From Callipepla californica brunnescens (taxonomy: Eukaryota > Chordata > Aves > Galliformes > Odontophoridae), in NCBI GenBank assembly GCA_023055505.1, contig JALIRH010000019.1:1984001-2048000 (forward strand): a DNA stretch of 64,000 bases, in the 5' to 3' direction. The position numbers and the translations under genes are program-made. Every line of letters starts with the position of its first letter. Position 1 is the first letter of the stretch. Shown piece by piece: positions 1 to 14,031 of this stretch. The notes beneath the pieces were generated by a model. The model was given only the letters and a program-made list of their open reading frames with translations. It was not told the origin of the DNA and ran no database searches.

Positions 1-3000
1 TAGAAGTTTGGTTTCCTTACATGAAGTGGTGTAGAACAAAAAACATGTTTGTATACCTGTATTTCATTATGTAGCTTTATTTATGTAGTTACTTAATCAG
101 CCTCTAGAAGTAGGAGTAATTCAATATTTTTATAGTGCAGGATGATTCAGTAGCAGTTTAATGTCAAGTCTTAATACTTCCTAATTAAAAAAAAAAGATG
201 CTTAGCCTCCACAGTTAAAATGTACTTCTCCTTCCCATAGAAAAATCTTGAATGTGTAGCAGTTGCATTTGTTCTCTCATTGCATGTGTAGATGTGCTTG
301 TAAATTATCATGCCTAAACTGGTAGTCCTTTTAAAAATAAAGTAGCACTTCAGTTTTTTAAATGTTTGAGTTGTTACATTTCTACAATGTCATAATTTTT
401 AGGGCATGAAGTTTTCAGTAAAATAGTTAAGAATTTTGTTAATATCAAGTTCGTCAAGGACTATACAGACAACTATGGCTTGACTTTCAACTGTGTGAGT
501 TCTCTGTATGCTTTTTAAAACTGTGTTGGAGTGGAGAAATTGACATCGTTAACAACAGGTTTTCCAGTATCTGCATATTCTGAAATCCATTAATAGCCTC
601 TAGTTTAGGGAAAACATTTCTCTCTTATCAAGTTATAAACATTAAAGAATCTTATTTTTGCAGTACAGTTCTTCAGCAAATCTGCCAGAATCTGAAGAGC
701 TAGCTTCTATGAAATCTGTGCATCTTGCATATAGTTGTCTAGTGGGAGAGTTAGATGTTTGAACTCTGATGCTAGTTACGATGCTTTTCAGACTCAGCCA
801 AACTGGACATAATGATTCCAGGTTCAGAGCTAGCAGAAAAAATGACTGAAATGGGAGCCCAGATATGCAAGCACTTCTAGTGAAATATAGCTCTCTCTTG
901 CAGTCACAAACATAGAAGATTGTCTGACCAGATATGTAGCTTGCTGAACTAAATGAAGCAAAACCAAAGGCGTGAGCTTCAACTTAAGAATAACTTATTA
1001 CAGAATGTGCTCAAACTCGGGGTAAATTTGAAAATTCTCCTTGCAGAATGTAGCTGATGGGACAAATTTTAATAAAATTGGATACATCTGCAGTGGTATC
1101 ATATATCAACCAAGAGGCAGACAAAAGAAGTAGAAATTTATTGGAGGAATCCATCTGACTTTTCTTGTGGGCAGAATTACATCTGGCATTTGTGAGGGTG
1201 TGCCATTTCCCAGATCTTCACAGTATGTTGGCAAACTATTTTAATAGGCTTGGATGTTCATTTAGGAGAGCATGATCTCTGGATAGATGCATAATTAACT
1301 GTAGTAAATCTAAGGTACAGAACTCCTCAGAACAAACTCCTTTGCCATAAGAAGAATATTCAGAGGCAAATACAAATTTGCAACAGGCATTCAGAAAAGC
1401 AAAGTATTACTATATCAAAAAATGTCAGACATTCAGATGTTTTATAAAAGTTTAATTTTTCAAACATCTCCTTGTCATCTGTATCCTCTTCTGAGAACAT
1501 GGAACGATTATAATGGTAATTGTGGAAAATTGCTAGTCATCAGTGCTGTTAAATATCTAAATTCTAAAATGTATCATACAGTCTTGAAGTTGTTGAATGT
1601 TTTCCAAGGACTATTATTCAGTGAGAATTCTGAAGTTCCTTTGCTCTGTGATTAAAACGGACAGGATTGCAGGAGGGTACATGATATGTAAGCAATCATT
1701 CCTATGGAGCGTAGTTGCCAGAAAAGTAACTTCACAGGGAGACTCTGTGACTCCCATGCATCTGAATGCAATTTGTGAGGAGTAAGTAGGGTCAGGAGAA
1801 ACCTCTAAGTCTAGCTTCAGCCATGCATGCTGATGTAACTGCTGTGCTGCAACCCACTCTCTGTAAAAGATAAACCAGCTTCACAGGCCTAAGGCCCTCA
1901 TTCAAGGAGTCACATAATGTCTTCCTTTCCAGTCAAGGCCAGGACTGTAGTTTTTAATAACTGGTAATACTTACCTTTGTTTAATCAAAGCAGTTAAGAG
2001 GTATAACTGTATTCTCTTATAATTTATGTCAATATTCCCGCTAGGAAAATTGGTTGAAGTTGACTGACTGTCATCTGATTCTAGTTAAAACTGGAAGAAA
2101 TCCTCTGTGTAGTGGCAGTAAGAAATATCAGCTCCAACATACTTACTAAACTGGTCAAGCTAGAACCTAAAAACTAACTTAAATCATCCTATTGTGAGTA
2201 AAGTCTTTCTTCTGGAGCAATTTTGAGTCTATCATAGTCTAAATGGGAAGCTTTCCCATCTGCATGCATGTCAAGAAAATCGAGTTCTAAACAGAAGTTC
2301 AGCAAGCATTACAAAATTAGGTCCAGTTTTACTGTTAGCACAATGGTACTGATTTGCAGAAGCTAACATAGAGCCTCTGCCACCAAGAGATTATTCCCCT
2401 CTTCACAATTCAGTTCTACATTATGGTGATTAATTATATTTTTTTAAAATTATTTTAAGTGATGATGATTTATAGGACCAGTGGAGAACAGGTGTATGGA
2501 TAGGCACATTAATGGTCAAGTCTATCTTCACAGGTGCCACTTTCCCACAGTAAATACCTTTTCAACAAATGTGTCACTTACAACTATTTCAAAAAGTAGC
2601 TGAATGTATTTAAGTGCTGTTTTCACGTGAGTGACAGGTCAGAAGGAGTACATCTTTAGCCTGGCTGGTGGCCTTTTGGGTATGGAAACAATAAATAAAT
2701 GTTCTGTTTATTCATGGATCCTGGTTAAACTATTGTTTAGGACAGGTAATGTTCTTTAAAACAGTTATTTCCAGTTATAAATTCTTTTTTGCACCATTTC
2801 GTGGAACAAAATTTCCCTACTACAAAAAGATAAAGGATAAAAGAGAAGAAGTAAAAGGCAGTTTGCACTTTAAATTAATATATCTGAAGTGAACAAAGCC
2901 ATCCATTGTGTTGCTTTCGTGTGACTGTTGTTAGATATTAATTTGATAAGGACAGACTGTTAAAATGGGAACTGAAAAAAATGTTGAACCTTTTTTTTTC

Positions 3001-4334
3001 CTGACTGCTCTATCATACATTATTATGTTTATTGTTGAGATTAAGTACTCTCTATTCAAGCAGTAACAAGTTTCACAGTGGAACAAAAGTAAGCAGCACT
3101 CAGAAAATTCATTTTAACAAAAAGAATGAACAGTGAGATATGAAAACTATTGATTATGTTGTCTGTGGTGACATACAAACAAAGTGATAACTGTTCACAT
3201 CTGTAAAAATTGAAGAATGGCAATGTCAAATTGTGCAAAGATTAACATAAGAATCTGACATCTTTGGTGAAAATTTATAATTACATTTGACGCTTTGGTA
3301 GAGATTCGAATGAGGGTGGAATCTTGTCAAGTAAGTTTTTTGTTGTTGTTCATGTCGTTACTAACTGCTTAACCCTTCGATTAGCAGCAATTAGTACAAT
3401 GGATAAATGAGGCTACTTGAGATGGAAATATGTTTTCTCGTGATTTATAGCAGTATTCAAACATCTGCTTCAGAAGGCAGCTTCTTAAGGTTAATTCTGC
3501 TCCAAAGATGATGTTCTGAGTAGCATCATTTAAATACCACCTTCCAGGGAAAGTTTTGTGACAAGAACTGATCTTTGTCTCTCCTGCTCTCTCTGAAGAA
3601 AATTTGAGAAGTATCAGGAAGTTGAAGAAATGTGAATTATTTATTTGTGGCTTTTGAACTTTGGGTTGGAGGTACCACTGTTGCTTTCTCTTCTTGCTCT
3701 TTAGGGAAGAGTTTGATACCACTGTGCTAGTGCTTGGTTTCTTACTAGGTTGCTCACAGGGTCAAGCCATAAATGTTGATGAGGAGGCACTGCATGGAAA
3801 AGAGTAAAGAGAAAATCCTTGCTTTCCTTAGTTAACTGTCCTGAAGAGAAAGCAAGCTCCAGGATTTCCTTTAAATGACAGAACACAATGATACAGATAT
3901 ATAAAAATGTATCTAAAACTTGAGACGAGGACTTTCCACATTCGCTTTGAGGAATGCATACTGCATTTTATTTCGATGTGGACTAATAATTTTTACTCTG
4001 TAAAATGAAGTTATTTATGATACAACTCAAAAATGTTCTAGTTTAGATGTTTTAAAAGTAGAAATAATGTTTATATAGCTTAAGGAATGAGTTTAAACTC
4101 ACAGAGTTTAGGAGGTGATTTTGAGAGATCCCAACTTCCTTTTCTTATAAAAGTACTAAAACACGAGCTTAAATGCTGATTTGAAAAGAAGTACTTTTTC
4201 ATTTATCTTTGTGTCCCATGTTAAAGATTCATTGATATTCTAATCTTGAGAATTGTGTTTATAAATTAGCACACAAGTTAATGCTGAATGTTAAATACAT
4301 CACAGTAATTATTTTTCTTCTTTCTACTTAATTT

Positions 4335-4632
4335 TAAAGCCTGTTCTCAAGGCTGAACACTCTTAGATCTCTCAGCCTTTCCTCATAAGGGAAACGCTCT
4401 AGGCATATTGTCTTTGTGTCCCTTTGTTGGACTCCATATAGAAGCTCCCTGCCTTTTTTGATCTGGGGAGCCCAGAACTGGGCACAGTACTCCAGATGTG
4501 GCCTCACTAGAGCAGAAAAGATGGGAATGTGCTGGCCATGCTCTTCTTGGCCTTCTTGGCCGTAAGGGCACATTGCTGGCTCATGGGCAACTTGTTGTCC
4601 ACCAGGACATGTAAATCCTTCTCCTCAGTGCT
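4335..4632 (-). mobile_element. CR1 LINE fragment, ORF2 C-terminal region (dead)
   Basis: Read on the minus strand, this stretch carries pieces of the CR1 ORF2 reverse transcriptase C-terminal region in shifted frames: a part like [20 protein letters not shown], then [19 protein letters not shown], then [17 protein letters not shown]. These are hallmark blocks of amniote CR1 elements. The frame is broken between blocks and both element ends are missing, so it is a non-functional fragment inserted antisense to ADK. Edges are approximate. A short duplicated sequence around ATGCATTTAC lies just beyond its right edge. Confidence 0.92.
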
Positions 4633-5566
4633 CAGTAATGCATTTACGCATTTACTCATAATGCATTTACACAGTTTACAAATCATAGGCATTTTGTGGT
4701 GTTTATTTCAGAGTAAAATAGCTAATTTCTTACATAAATGTTCGAGATATGTGTAGTGCCTGGGCTACTCTGAAATAATGTCTTATAAGTTGATGGAGCA
4801 ATGGAGAATATGTGATATTTCCACACAGTATATGCTTTTCAAAAAGCTAAATATCTGCTTTTACCAAAGACTTCTGGAATAATCCAGGCTCAAGTGGACT
4901 ACTGGCCAACTTCAAAGTTAGACAGGTGCTTTCGGTTCAGTTGAATATCTCTGTGGATGTTCTAATATTTGACTCTCTACAGTGAAAAGTCTTTTTCTGT
5001 GTGAAACTTCTTCAAATGGTTTAAGACTCACTTCAGTGTTAGAAAATGTAATGAGCATTAAGTAATTTCAAATACAAATTTTTAAGAATATATTAACTCC
5101 TATAAATCTCTTAATTTCTTGCTCCACACTTTGATGTTTAAAGAGCAAGCAAACAGCATTAAAACAAATTATTTTTAAGACTAACAAATAGAAGAGGCAT
5201 TGGTTCAAATTGTTATGCTGATCTTCCAAATCCAAAATTGCCGTGTTGCCCTTGAATGCATCCTTACTTACATAATGTAACAGTTTTGGAAGCTTAAGTG
5301 AATTAAAAAGCAAAATCTTCAATTACCAGCGATTTTTGAACTGTTACTTGCATTCTGCTGTGTGGTATTTAATCTGAGAATTGATTTGGAACTATAAATT
5401 TTAATTTATGTGACAGTTTATAAAATCCATTTGTCTGTCATATGTTAAGTGGAAAATACTGCCCACATGTTTCTATGGTTGCAGAAAAAAAAGAATACAG
5501 AGTATTTTTAAACTCGGCAGCATGTGTTCCTGCTGTCAAAAATGTGCAGTATGATGTCTATATGTG

Positions 5567-5586
5567 ATGTATGTATGTATGTGTGA
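5567..5586. repeat. Short (ATGT)n microsatellite
   Basis: About four ATGT units followed by a degenerate GTGTG tail. It is too short to suggest any function but may be length-variable. Confidence 0.5.
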
Positions 5587-7757
5587 TGTGTACATCTTGT
5601 TCAGTGTTTGATGAATTGTACTTTGCCAGACATTTGTGTTTTCAGTGGAATATCTGTGACTTGCCACCATTTCTATCAGATGCTATATGGTATATGACCA
5701 TTGAGAACCTAATTATGATAACTGAAATGCTGCATGGGTTTATTATATTTCTAAGGTGGCTAAAGGGGTATTGGCATAGGCCACATATGTTCTTAGTGAG
5801 CAAATAGGTGTTTGCTTACTGGGTTTCCTCTTCTCAAAATTATTTTTCTTGAAAACTCAGAAATGTTTTGCAACCAGCAAGACAGGTTGGTTCTCTGCCA
5901 TTGCTTGACTACCTGACTTGTTCTAATAATAATTTTAGATCCGTAAAAGATATAGGAAGTGGGTAAAAAAAAAATCTTCAATATGTATCCTGTATTTGTA
6001 GACTGATTTTATGAGAAAGAGGACAAAGAAAATGACAGAAGCAGAGTTGTTTTCAAGGAGAAAAATAGAGAAAAGCACTCAAGAGAAAATAAAAACTTAC
6101 TCAGAATATTCAGGCATCTTGAATAGTAGCATAAATTGAAGCCCGTACTGGAATACACTTCTCCACACAGCATTGCAGAACAGTACCTTAGTAGAAGAGA
6201 TCCCCCAGGTTGTATGGTCTGGGAGTCAAAGGTTACCACTGCTTTCTGTGACTACAGTAGCAGTCCCACCAGTATAAGCTGATTTCTGAGTGTGAGCTCA
6301 CGGGTTCATGAGAAATAAACTTAATATAGTCATTATTTGGCTCTAAAAAGCTAATGATCAGGGATAATCCACCTTTGAAGAAAGTACTTATTCAGTCTGT
6401 AGTGATTAATGCTGATCATTTATGTGACTCTTTATGTTCAAAGTGTTCTGTAGACAATTATTACCCAAATTAAGTGAAAATATCTTTGTTCAGGGTTTGA
6501 CAACTGTCCACGTTTAATATTTCAAAATAATTATTTGAATTAACCTAGTTCATGACCTTCATTTATTTGTGTGTTCAGAAACAAAGCCATCCAGAAGACT
6601 TTGCATAATGAAAATTAAAAGCCTAAGCAATAACATTAATGTTCTTTTAAATAATTAATTTTAATGTGTGGAAGTGTGAGCAATAAATGTTTTATTGTAA
6701 ATCCTGATGTGGTAATTAATCCAAGTGATTAGGTCCTAATTGTGTGTTCATAGTAAATATTATATTTACAATGAAAGTAGTTTTTTTTTGAATCCTAATT
6801 CTGAGGCAAGACTTGAGAAAGGAGTGGCAGTTAAAAGGAAATGTTCATGCACTTAATTTTAAAACTGCTGTGTCAGAAATTAAAGGAGGTACATCCCTTA
6901 TTACTTGAATAATTGCTTTTTCAGTTCTTAAGAACATTTTATTTTATTCTACGCTTAATTTTTTGAGTATACATAAAATTAAATACGTCATAAAGGTACA
7001 CAGGCTGTTAAAATCAACTAGCAAATACCTTTGGGAGCCAAAGGGTATTAGTTTTATTAATTGTTTACACCTTAATTTGGAAATACCAAAAACCCAATTA
7101 TTCCATAAAACATATCATTATTTTCATGGAGAGTTAGTCTCCCTGTAAGAGATGGTAGTTCCAAGTCTAGTGGTAGTGGCTGGAGTAGCCACATTACACA
7201 CAAAATGATTTCAAATGTCCCCCAGAGAGTTAGAGCCATTCTGTATTTTCACAGATAGAATTAATGGAGTTTGGATCGTTGGCTGTATTGTTTGTTGTTG
7301 TTTTCCCCAGCAAAATTGTGTTTTATAACTATATTATATACATCTGTGGTTCTGTATAGAGAGCTGCTTGGCCAGTTGTGAGGCTGCTTTGTTTAAGCAG
7401 ACTCACTTAGTGGATGACGTATAGCCTTGCAGTAGTGCAATAAGCTTCTGAAATCTTTTGTTACCTCTTGATCATTTCTTTTTTCCCTTCTTTCTACCAA
7501 CTATGCAGCAGTATCGGTGTAGTCTTTCTGATGATATGATCTTTATTAGTGAAATAATATGCTCTTTCTTTGGGGCTCTTGAAATATGTTCTAACGATAA
7601 TGGTAATGACTTTGATTAATATTTAATCCCCGTGCTGCTATGTTCTTATAATTTACAAGATCTCAAAGGTAGCTGGGGGGAGGGAAGAAAGGTTTCTGCT
7701 TAAGTGTTTCAGTATGAGAGTGCTTAGGGAAAAACATGCCTATGTTTTTTTTACTTC

Positions 7758-8270
7758 TTGTATCTTTTTTCTAACCTGATTTTGGGTAAAACCTTTCATA
7801 GCATGGCCGTGTTGTTGACAGGGAAATTCATAAAGTATAGAAGTCATGCTGGCATTGGCTTATTTTTCATGGCATTTGACTCCTTGCTGTATTTGTTTAT
7901 ATTGCATAACAGTCGTCATTCCTCTGAATCATCTGGGAATGTGGATGTGGAGGGCACAGACACAGCAGTGTGTGCTGGTGTGGAGCGGGAAGTGGCTGAG
8001 GGGTTCTTTCCTTTTCTTGTTAGCAGGGGAGCTGGGATTTATAAATACAACGGAGCGAGCCCAAATCAGTTTCCCCCTCCACTCCAAGAGTCACAGTATT
8101 TGGTGTGCAGACCCACAGAACCGAAGTGTGTGGTGTGTGTGTGCAGGAGAAGTATTTTTATGGTTTTCAGAGCACAGAATGTTACGGACAAAGTTCTTAG
8201 GGAAGCAGTAGTAATGCACCAGGTTGGAATGTTCTCTACAAGACTTTTTGCATTTTTAAAGGACCTTTAA
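7758..8270 (+). other. GC-richer open stretch in intron, probably not a gene
   Basis: This is one of the longest stop-free stretches in the window, about 170 codons from a TTG, and it coincides with a local rise in GC content at about 7,920-8,150. The predicted peptide shows no family I recognise: it is rich in hydrophobic and Cys residues at the start and low in recognisable motifs. There is no ATG with a good context at its head. It is more likely a diverged repeat or a conserved non-coding patch than a gene. A degenerate GTGTG run lies near 8,128-8,142. Confidence 0.3.
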
Positions 8271-9237
8271 ATACACAGTCAGTGGATAGCAGTTAACTGC
8301 TAATACAGTTGTGATTGGTCACTGTTTCAGTCTGACAGTTTTAACTGCACTTATATAAACCATTGTGTTGGTATAAACACATTTAAATGAAAATATACTC
8401 ATATTTTTTCTCGTTCAAGATTATTTGAATAAGCAAGAAATAGTTTGCTCTGTATGTTTGTTTATAGAGCTCTCAAACTGAGGATTAACTGCCTAGAGAA
8501 TTAGAACCTATGCATTTGTAGTTACATAGATTCTCTCAGTTTACTAATATACTGTAAATATTATGTACACACCAAACTTGAATGAATTCAACATATGGTT
8601 AATGTTTACATAATTAATGAGATGCCAAATTATATTAATATGAAAGCCATATACATAAAAGCACATGATGCATGGTCACCGAGAGCTGAAAGTAACCACA
8701 CCTTTTGTTTACTTCCTGAAATGTTTATTTGCCAGGACAGGGACTCCAGAATTGTGCACCAAATTGTGGAAATTGGGATTGAAAAATCAATTACTTCTTT
8801 CTTCCAAACATCACAAATAATATAAATGTCAGTGTTGAGACTTGTTATTTTTTCATTAAACAATAATTAGTATGTTTGATCCTAATTTTTAGTCTAAACT
8901 CAACATTACCATTTTGTTTATAGATGGATTATGCATTGCTGGTTTTAATACAGAGTTGTTTTAGATGGAGGAAAGGTGAAAGGAAGTAATTCCTCTCATT
9001 AGTCAACAATTAACAAATATTTGGCAACGCAGTGTTTTCTCAGTGAGGGTTCAATTGTTTTTCAATGAAGAAAAAGTGCAACAAAGTGTTTTGAGAATAC
9101 TAGGACAAAAGAAGAAAAGTGGCTTATTCTTGATCATAGCTTGTTTGATTTGCAGCTTATATTTTATTGATGTTAATACCCTCTACTTTATAATACCTTT
9201 CAACATAGAATTTCAATCATTTCAGTAATGTTAAGTA

Positions 9238-9365
9238 ATTAAACCTCCCACTGGTTCTGCCATTGGAGGTATATTTATCATTATAACTATTTTGTAAGAG
9301 GGTAAACAAAGACAAAAAGAGGTTGAGTTACTTAACTGAAAAGAATAAAAAATCCAGATTCCTGT
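9238..9365 (+). repeat. Possible ancient MIR/L2-like amniote repeat remnant
   Basis: The order of words here (GGAGGTATATTTATCATTAT, then TTTTGTAAGAGGGTAAAC, then AGAGGTTGAGTTACTTAACT) follows the conserved core of old amniote MIR/L2/CR1-L3-type repeats, which run: gaggtaggtat, ccccattttacagatg, gaggttaagtgacttgcc. Similarity is weak and judged by eye, so the assignment is tentative. Confidence 0.4.
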
Positions 9366-12300
9366 TTCTCAGATGATGTTTCATTAATAGCTCCCCCCAA
9401 AATATGTTAGAAATTAAGTATGTATAAAAACACATGTCATTCCCTGAGCTTTAAATGAACGCATATAAAACCGTGCTGGAATGTGGAGAGAATAGAGACA
9501 CTTTTTGCGTCCTTACAGTTAGGTATATTTCAGGGAGCTATATCTAACCATCATTTTAAGATCTTAATTCATCTTTTGAAAATGAGTTTAAGTAACTTCG
9601 CAGTTTCCAGGGAAATGTAAGGATTTTTTTTGTTTGAGATAACATTGTCTTACAGCAAAGCTAGGTATGTTGCTGCTCTCTCATGCATGCATAAATCTAT
9701 ACCTCAGTGTTTAGGTTCTCATCCAAACATTTTGCAAGTACTCTTCTTGTGAAGTCACACAATTATTTTATTCTAAGTATGGGCTTCGAAGAACTTCCTA
9801 GAGAATGTTTAGTTTAATTGTTAGTAATCAGAATGGAAAAATATTTTCAATTTGTTTAAAATTTAAAAGAAACTGCTAGTATATAAATGTAAAATAATTA
9901 TTTTCTTTAATATGCAATGCCAAATATTGGAGTTTTTCTGCTACTGTTGTAATCTGATAAATACTAATATGGCAGCAATCAGAGTTTGCTTCAGCAACAA
10001 AGAAGCTGTTCAATTCTGAAAGCAATCCTCTCCTGACACGTTGGCACCATCACAGAGGAAAATGTCACGGTCAATATAAGCACATTTACTGACAGTTAGG
10101 CTTTTTCCTATGTCACTGAAAACTGTTTGAAACTTGGCTTTTATCAAAAACAGAAACTTTAACCACTCAGAATGATAAAACAATAGTTTACAGCTTAGTC
10201 ATTTTCCAGTTATAAAGCAATACTTTAATGAAAATAAACAATGCATACAGGAACAAGGCAAAACAATTACTCAGAAAAATTGTTGCATTCTTGCCATCCG
10301 AGCTTTCTGATTTCCAAGAACCATCTCCAGTACAAACTAGACAAAAAAGCAGTGTTTTTTTTGTCTCATTGAGTAACTGCTTGCTGACCAAGATAAAATG
10401 CAATTTGGGAATGTAATTGGTATCATGCAGGTACTTACTAAATTCCTAAGTAGCCCATTACTTGAAGAAAAGATACATAGATTAAAATAACTTCTATATA
10501 TTTAACTAATTTACAGACTGAACACTACCAAACTTACATACATAGTGGTTTTGACTTTCTTAGAGGAAGTGAAAGATTAATTAAAGCACAAGCACCTTCA
10601 TTAGTAAAATGTGTGGTGTTTATTTGATTTATGGGTGTTTTATTATTTTCTGGAGTTTGTTAGCATCAGGAGTATTTTAGTATCTGTATCATTTGATACT
10701 GTTCTGTCATATCTCAGGAAGAAAAGTACTTTAATTAATTTCAGGCAGTTGCAAGTACAAATGCTCAAAAGCCAGAAAAAAAAAGGAGTTGGACAGTTAC
10801 GGGGCCAGATATTTCAGTGTTAAACGCTTTTCTATGTTGTTCTCTGCTTATTTGAAGTCACAGAAATACTACAATGAAGAGGTTTGGGTCTAATTTTCCA
10901 AGAAGAATTCTTTAGTTTCCTATCCACTCACAGTGGGTGAGACATGGACTGCACCCAGTCTGGGCTCCATGCAGCTCAGAGGTTAGAAGGCATGGGTCTT
11001 TTGGTCTCCTCTGGTTGTAAGGGCACATGGAAACCTTGTGTAAGTCATTCTGTCTGGAGCAGTTACCCCAAGGTACATTCCACATCCCAAGAACTGCCAT
11101 GCGTTTCATCTTTGCTCCTTCTGAGCCCTGATGGTTCTGCTGGGCTACAGCAGACATAGCGGATGGCAGAGCAGAGGAAGTCTCCTGTGCCCAAGTGTGT
11201 GCCTCCAAGTTTTCCTTGTGTGCAGAATATGCAAAACTTAGGCAACTCTTTATTTGGTTATGTCTTTAGTTTAGCAGAGCACACTGTTTTGGCACACAAG
11301 CAGTCTCACTGATTTTACTGGAAATGCTAGCATCCTTGAAGCTATGTGGCTTCTGCAGGGCTTTACTGTATCATGGTATTTGTCAGTACTCTCACTGCAG
11401 AACTGTCAAAAAATCACTGCCTGAAAAATTCTTCCCTTTAAATGGATGAGTGTGTGATGTCATCATAATTGCATTTTTATGTAAGTCCTTGCCATAAAAT
11501 AATTTTGGATTAAATGATGTGTTCTTTCCGTGTTGCCAGAATATAATTCACCCTTAATGGCAACAGACTGTTGTATATATATCTGAAAGTTAAATATTTT
11601 GATTCACACTTAGGATTTATTATTTTTACATTGTTACCAAATGGCATTTCAAAATACCAGTTCAGAATACCATGGTTCAAAGTCTAGTCACTTATAAATG
11701 CATTTTCTTGTAAACTGCTCTGAAAGTGGGGAAGGCAAGGAGATAGTAAGAGCTGCAAAGAACAGAGGGCAAATGGAAGCATTTTAGCGTGTGCTAAGTT
11801 TGAGTGCAATCTCATTTTTTATTATCTCTATTTGAAGTCCTGTTGTTTCTGTGCTATTAATAATAAATCCAGAAATGCAAAGCTGTTAGTTATCATCTCA
11901 GTCTGGATTTGCCTAAAGGTATAGAAACCTAAAGTAAGTACTCATTGACGATAAAAAGAACTGACCCTCGTGCAAGTATTACATGTATGTAATCCAGTTG
12001 AATTCAGTGCAGGTGCATTTTTTTCATGTGAACTAATGACGGCAAGACTGCTCTGTTTGGACAAAACACATTGTTCAGAAAGTCTTTCACCAAACCCAGG
12101 GTAGTTTTGTCTTCATGAGATACTTCAACACTGATTCTGTGCTGCCAGTACTTCTGATGCCCCTCATTTGCTGCATTTGTGTCTGCTAATGGTAGTGCTA
12201 CCTAAGCTCAGTATAGGTGAGAAGAAACAGTTAAGTTTGCATGTGGTAAAAGTGAGGGGGATGCAAGGACATTGCCTGTGTGCAAACTCACCAAATTCTT

Positions 12301-14017
12301 TCAACAATTCTATTAACCGTGAAAAAAACCACTTGATTATAAAGAACTGTGCCATACCCATAGTTTTAAAAAGTGCATCAAAGAATTCCAGATTATTGCA
12401 AAAGCATGATAATTTCATATTCTCTCTTGACTTTGTCTACTGCTGTAATGCATATCTTAATATTGAATTTTAACATCTCTTAAGTTGTAAACAAGCTACT
12501 GTATCTCCCATAGCCATGTGTCTGCAACTCACAGATGTGTTTTTCTTATTTCTTCCTTTTTGTTTCTCTTCTTCCCACAGAGAAAACATTTTTCTCCACC
12601 AGAGAACTCTGTTTAAACAGAAATACTGCCTACAATGGGGGACAAAAGTGTATTTGTGTTTTGTGTTTTTGTACATACAAACATACATATAAATAATTCA
12701 ATATATCACTTTATTTTCCTGCTATGTATATTTGCTCAGCTTTGCTTTCTGACTTGTGTTATGATGGTACCTTCCTCCTGGCACAGAAAAGAGGCTCATT
12801 ACATTTTGGGAATCAGAAAATAGTAGCATATCATGAACCAGTAGCATCTGGTATACTCAGCCTCAATCAGTGCATGCCAAAGGAATACAGTGCTGCAAGT
12901 ATGTCTGATAGCCTTTAATGTTTAATAGGTTCCTGGAGTAGAGTATTGCTCTCTTTTACATTCTTTTGACTGCACTAATTATCATGTGTCACTATGTACT
13001 GTATTCTTTTGCAGTTCTTGTAAGAAGTGCAAAGCTACCATGGCTATTGGAATTTTTGTTTATTAACCAAGTGATTCTTCTTTTGCTTACAAACATTTTT
13101 GTTGTAACTGTTTCAAAGCCTTTTGTTTTTGAGGGTAAAAAGATTTCCAAAACTCTCAGAAGTAGATTGAGTTGTGTAGATGGATACAGTGTGGTTTTTG
13201 AGCATCCTCTTAAACTACACGTCAGTGGGAATAAAACTTTTTACTATTGCGGTACTAAGTCATCTAGACTAGTGGTCTTTATCATGTATTTTGGGAGACT
13301 TGGAACTGACAGTAAAGAATCTATAAATGGTACTGTGAGATGAGTTCACATGTACTGCCCAACAGTTTGCCCAAGGGAAATGTCCAAATTGGTACTGCCA
13401 TTAAGAAAAACAAAAAAACAACAAAAAAATCCATCACCAACACAAAATAAATAACAAAGGAGGAACTAAAGAAATTAAGCAAAGATATAATCACTACTGG
13501 TTCTCAACCCATATTCCTCCAACCTATAAACTGACTTATTTGGCATCTGAAAACTTCACCATCCTGTCCCAGAAGCGATACCTAGACCCAGTTATTCTCA
13601 CACTCAAAGCTGATGCTGGCTAGCAGTTAATTGCTGGAGTAGGTAGGGACAGTTGGATATATCCTTTGGATGTGTCACTGGCCAGAGAGCACTGGCAGCT
13701 GCAGGAGCAGGAGGGCTGTGCTACTAAGGAAGATATGAAGTGATTTTTCTTTGTTATGAATCTCAGATAAGAAAACCTGTTTGTTTTGGAGGAGTCCATT
13801 CCTGTTCAGAATTGAAGCATGCTGCACAAGTGTTCTGTGGCTTATCTGGCTGAGCTCCAGTGACAGTACTGGCCATGGCTGTAATTGGCATTGCCCTGAA
13901 AAATAGTTATGCTCCATTTAAATATTTACAAATGGTGAGAGGAGTATCTAATTAGCTTTCTTTAAATCCTGATCAGTTCAAATTTTATACATTTCCTTCC
14001 TACTTTATAAATTCCAC

Positions 14018-14031
14018 TTTTTTTTTTTTTT
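14018..14031 (+). repeat. Poly-T tract (14 T)
   Basis: A simple homopolymer run in the intron, not followed by AG and not obviously the tail of a recognisable retroposon. Similar runs occur at 24276-24290, 29449-29466, 43298-43311, 62268-62280 and 62352-62369. Confidence 0.8.

Noticed and set aside
4507..4692. Minus-strand frame resembling a reverse transcriptase piece
   Set aside because: It is part of the broken CR1 fragment; neighbouring frames carry the rest, so it is not an intact protein gene.
10912..11208. 98-codon minus-strand open frame in a GC-richer patch
   Set aside because: No recognisable motif, start context or splice signals; opposite-strand frames are equally open.
12966..13343. 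125-codon + strand open frame with hydrophobic N-terminal half
   Set aside because: Hydrophobic content follows from T-rich sequence; no family recognised and no splice or promoter signals found.
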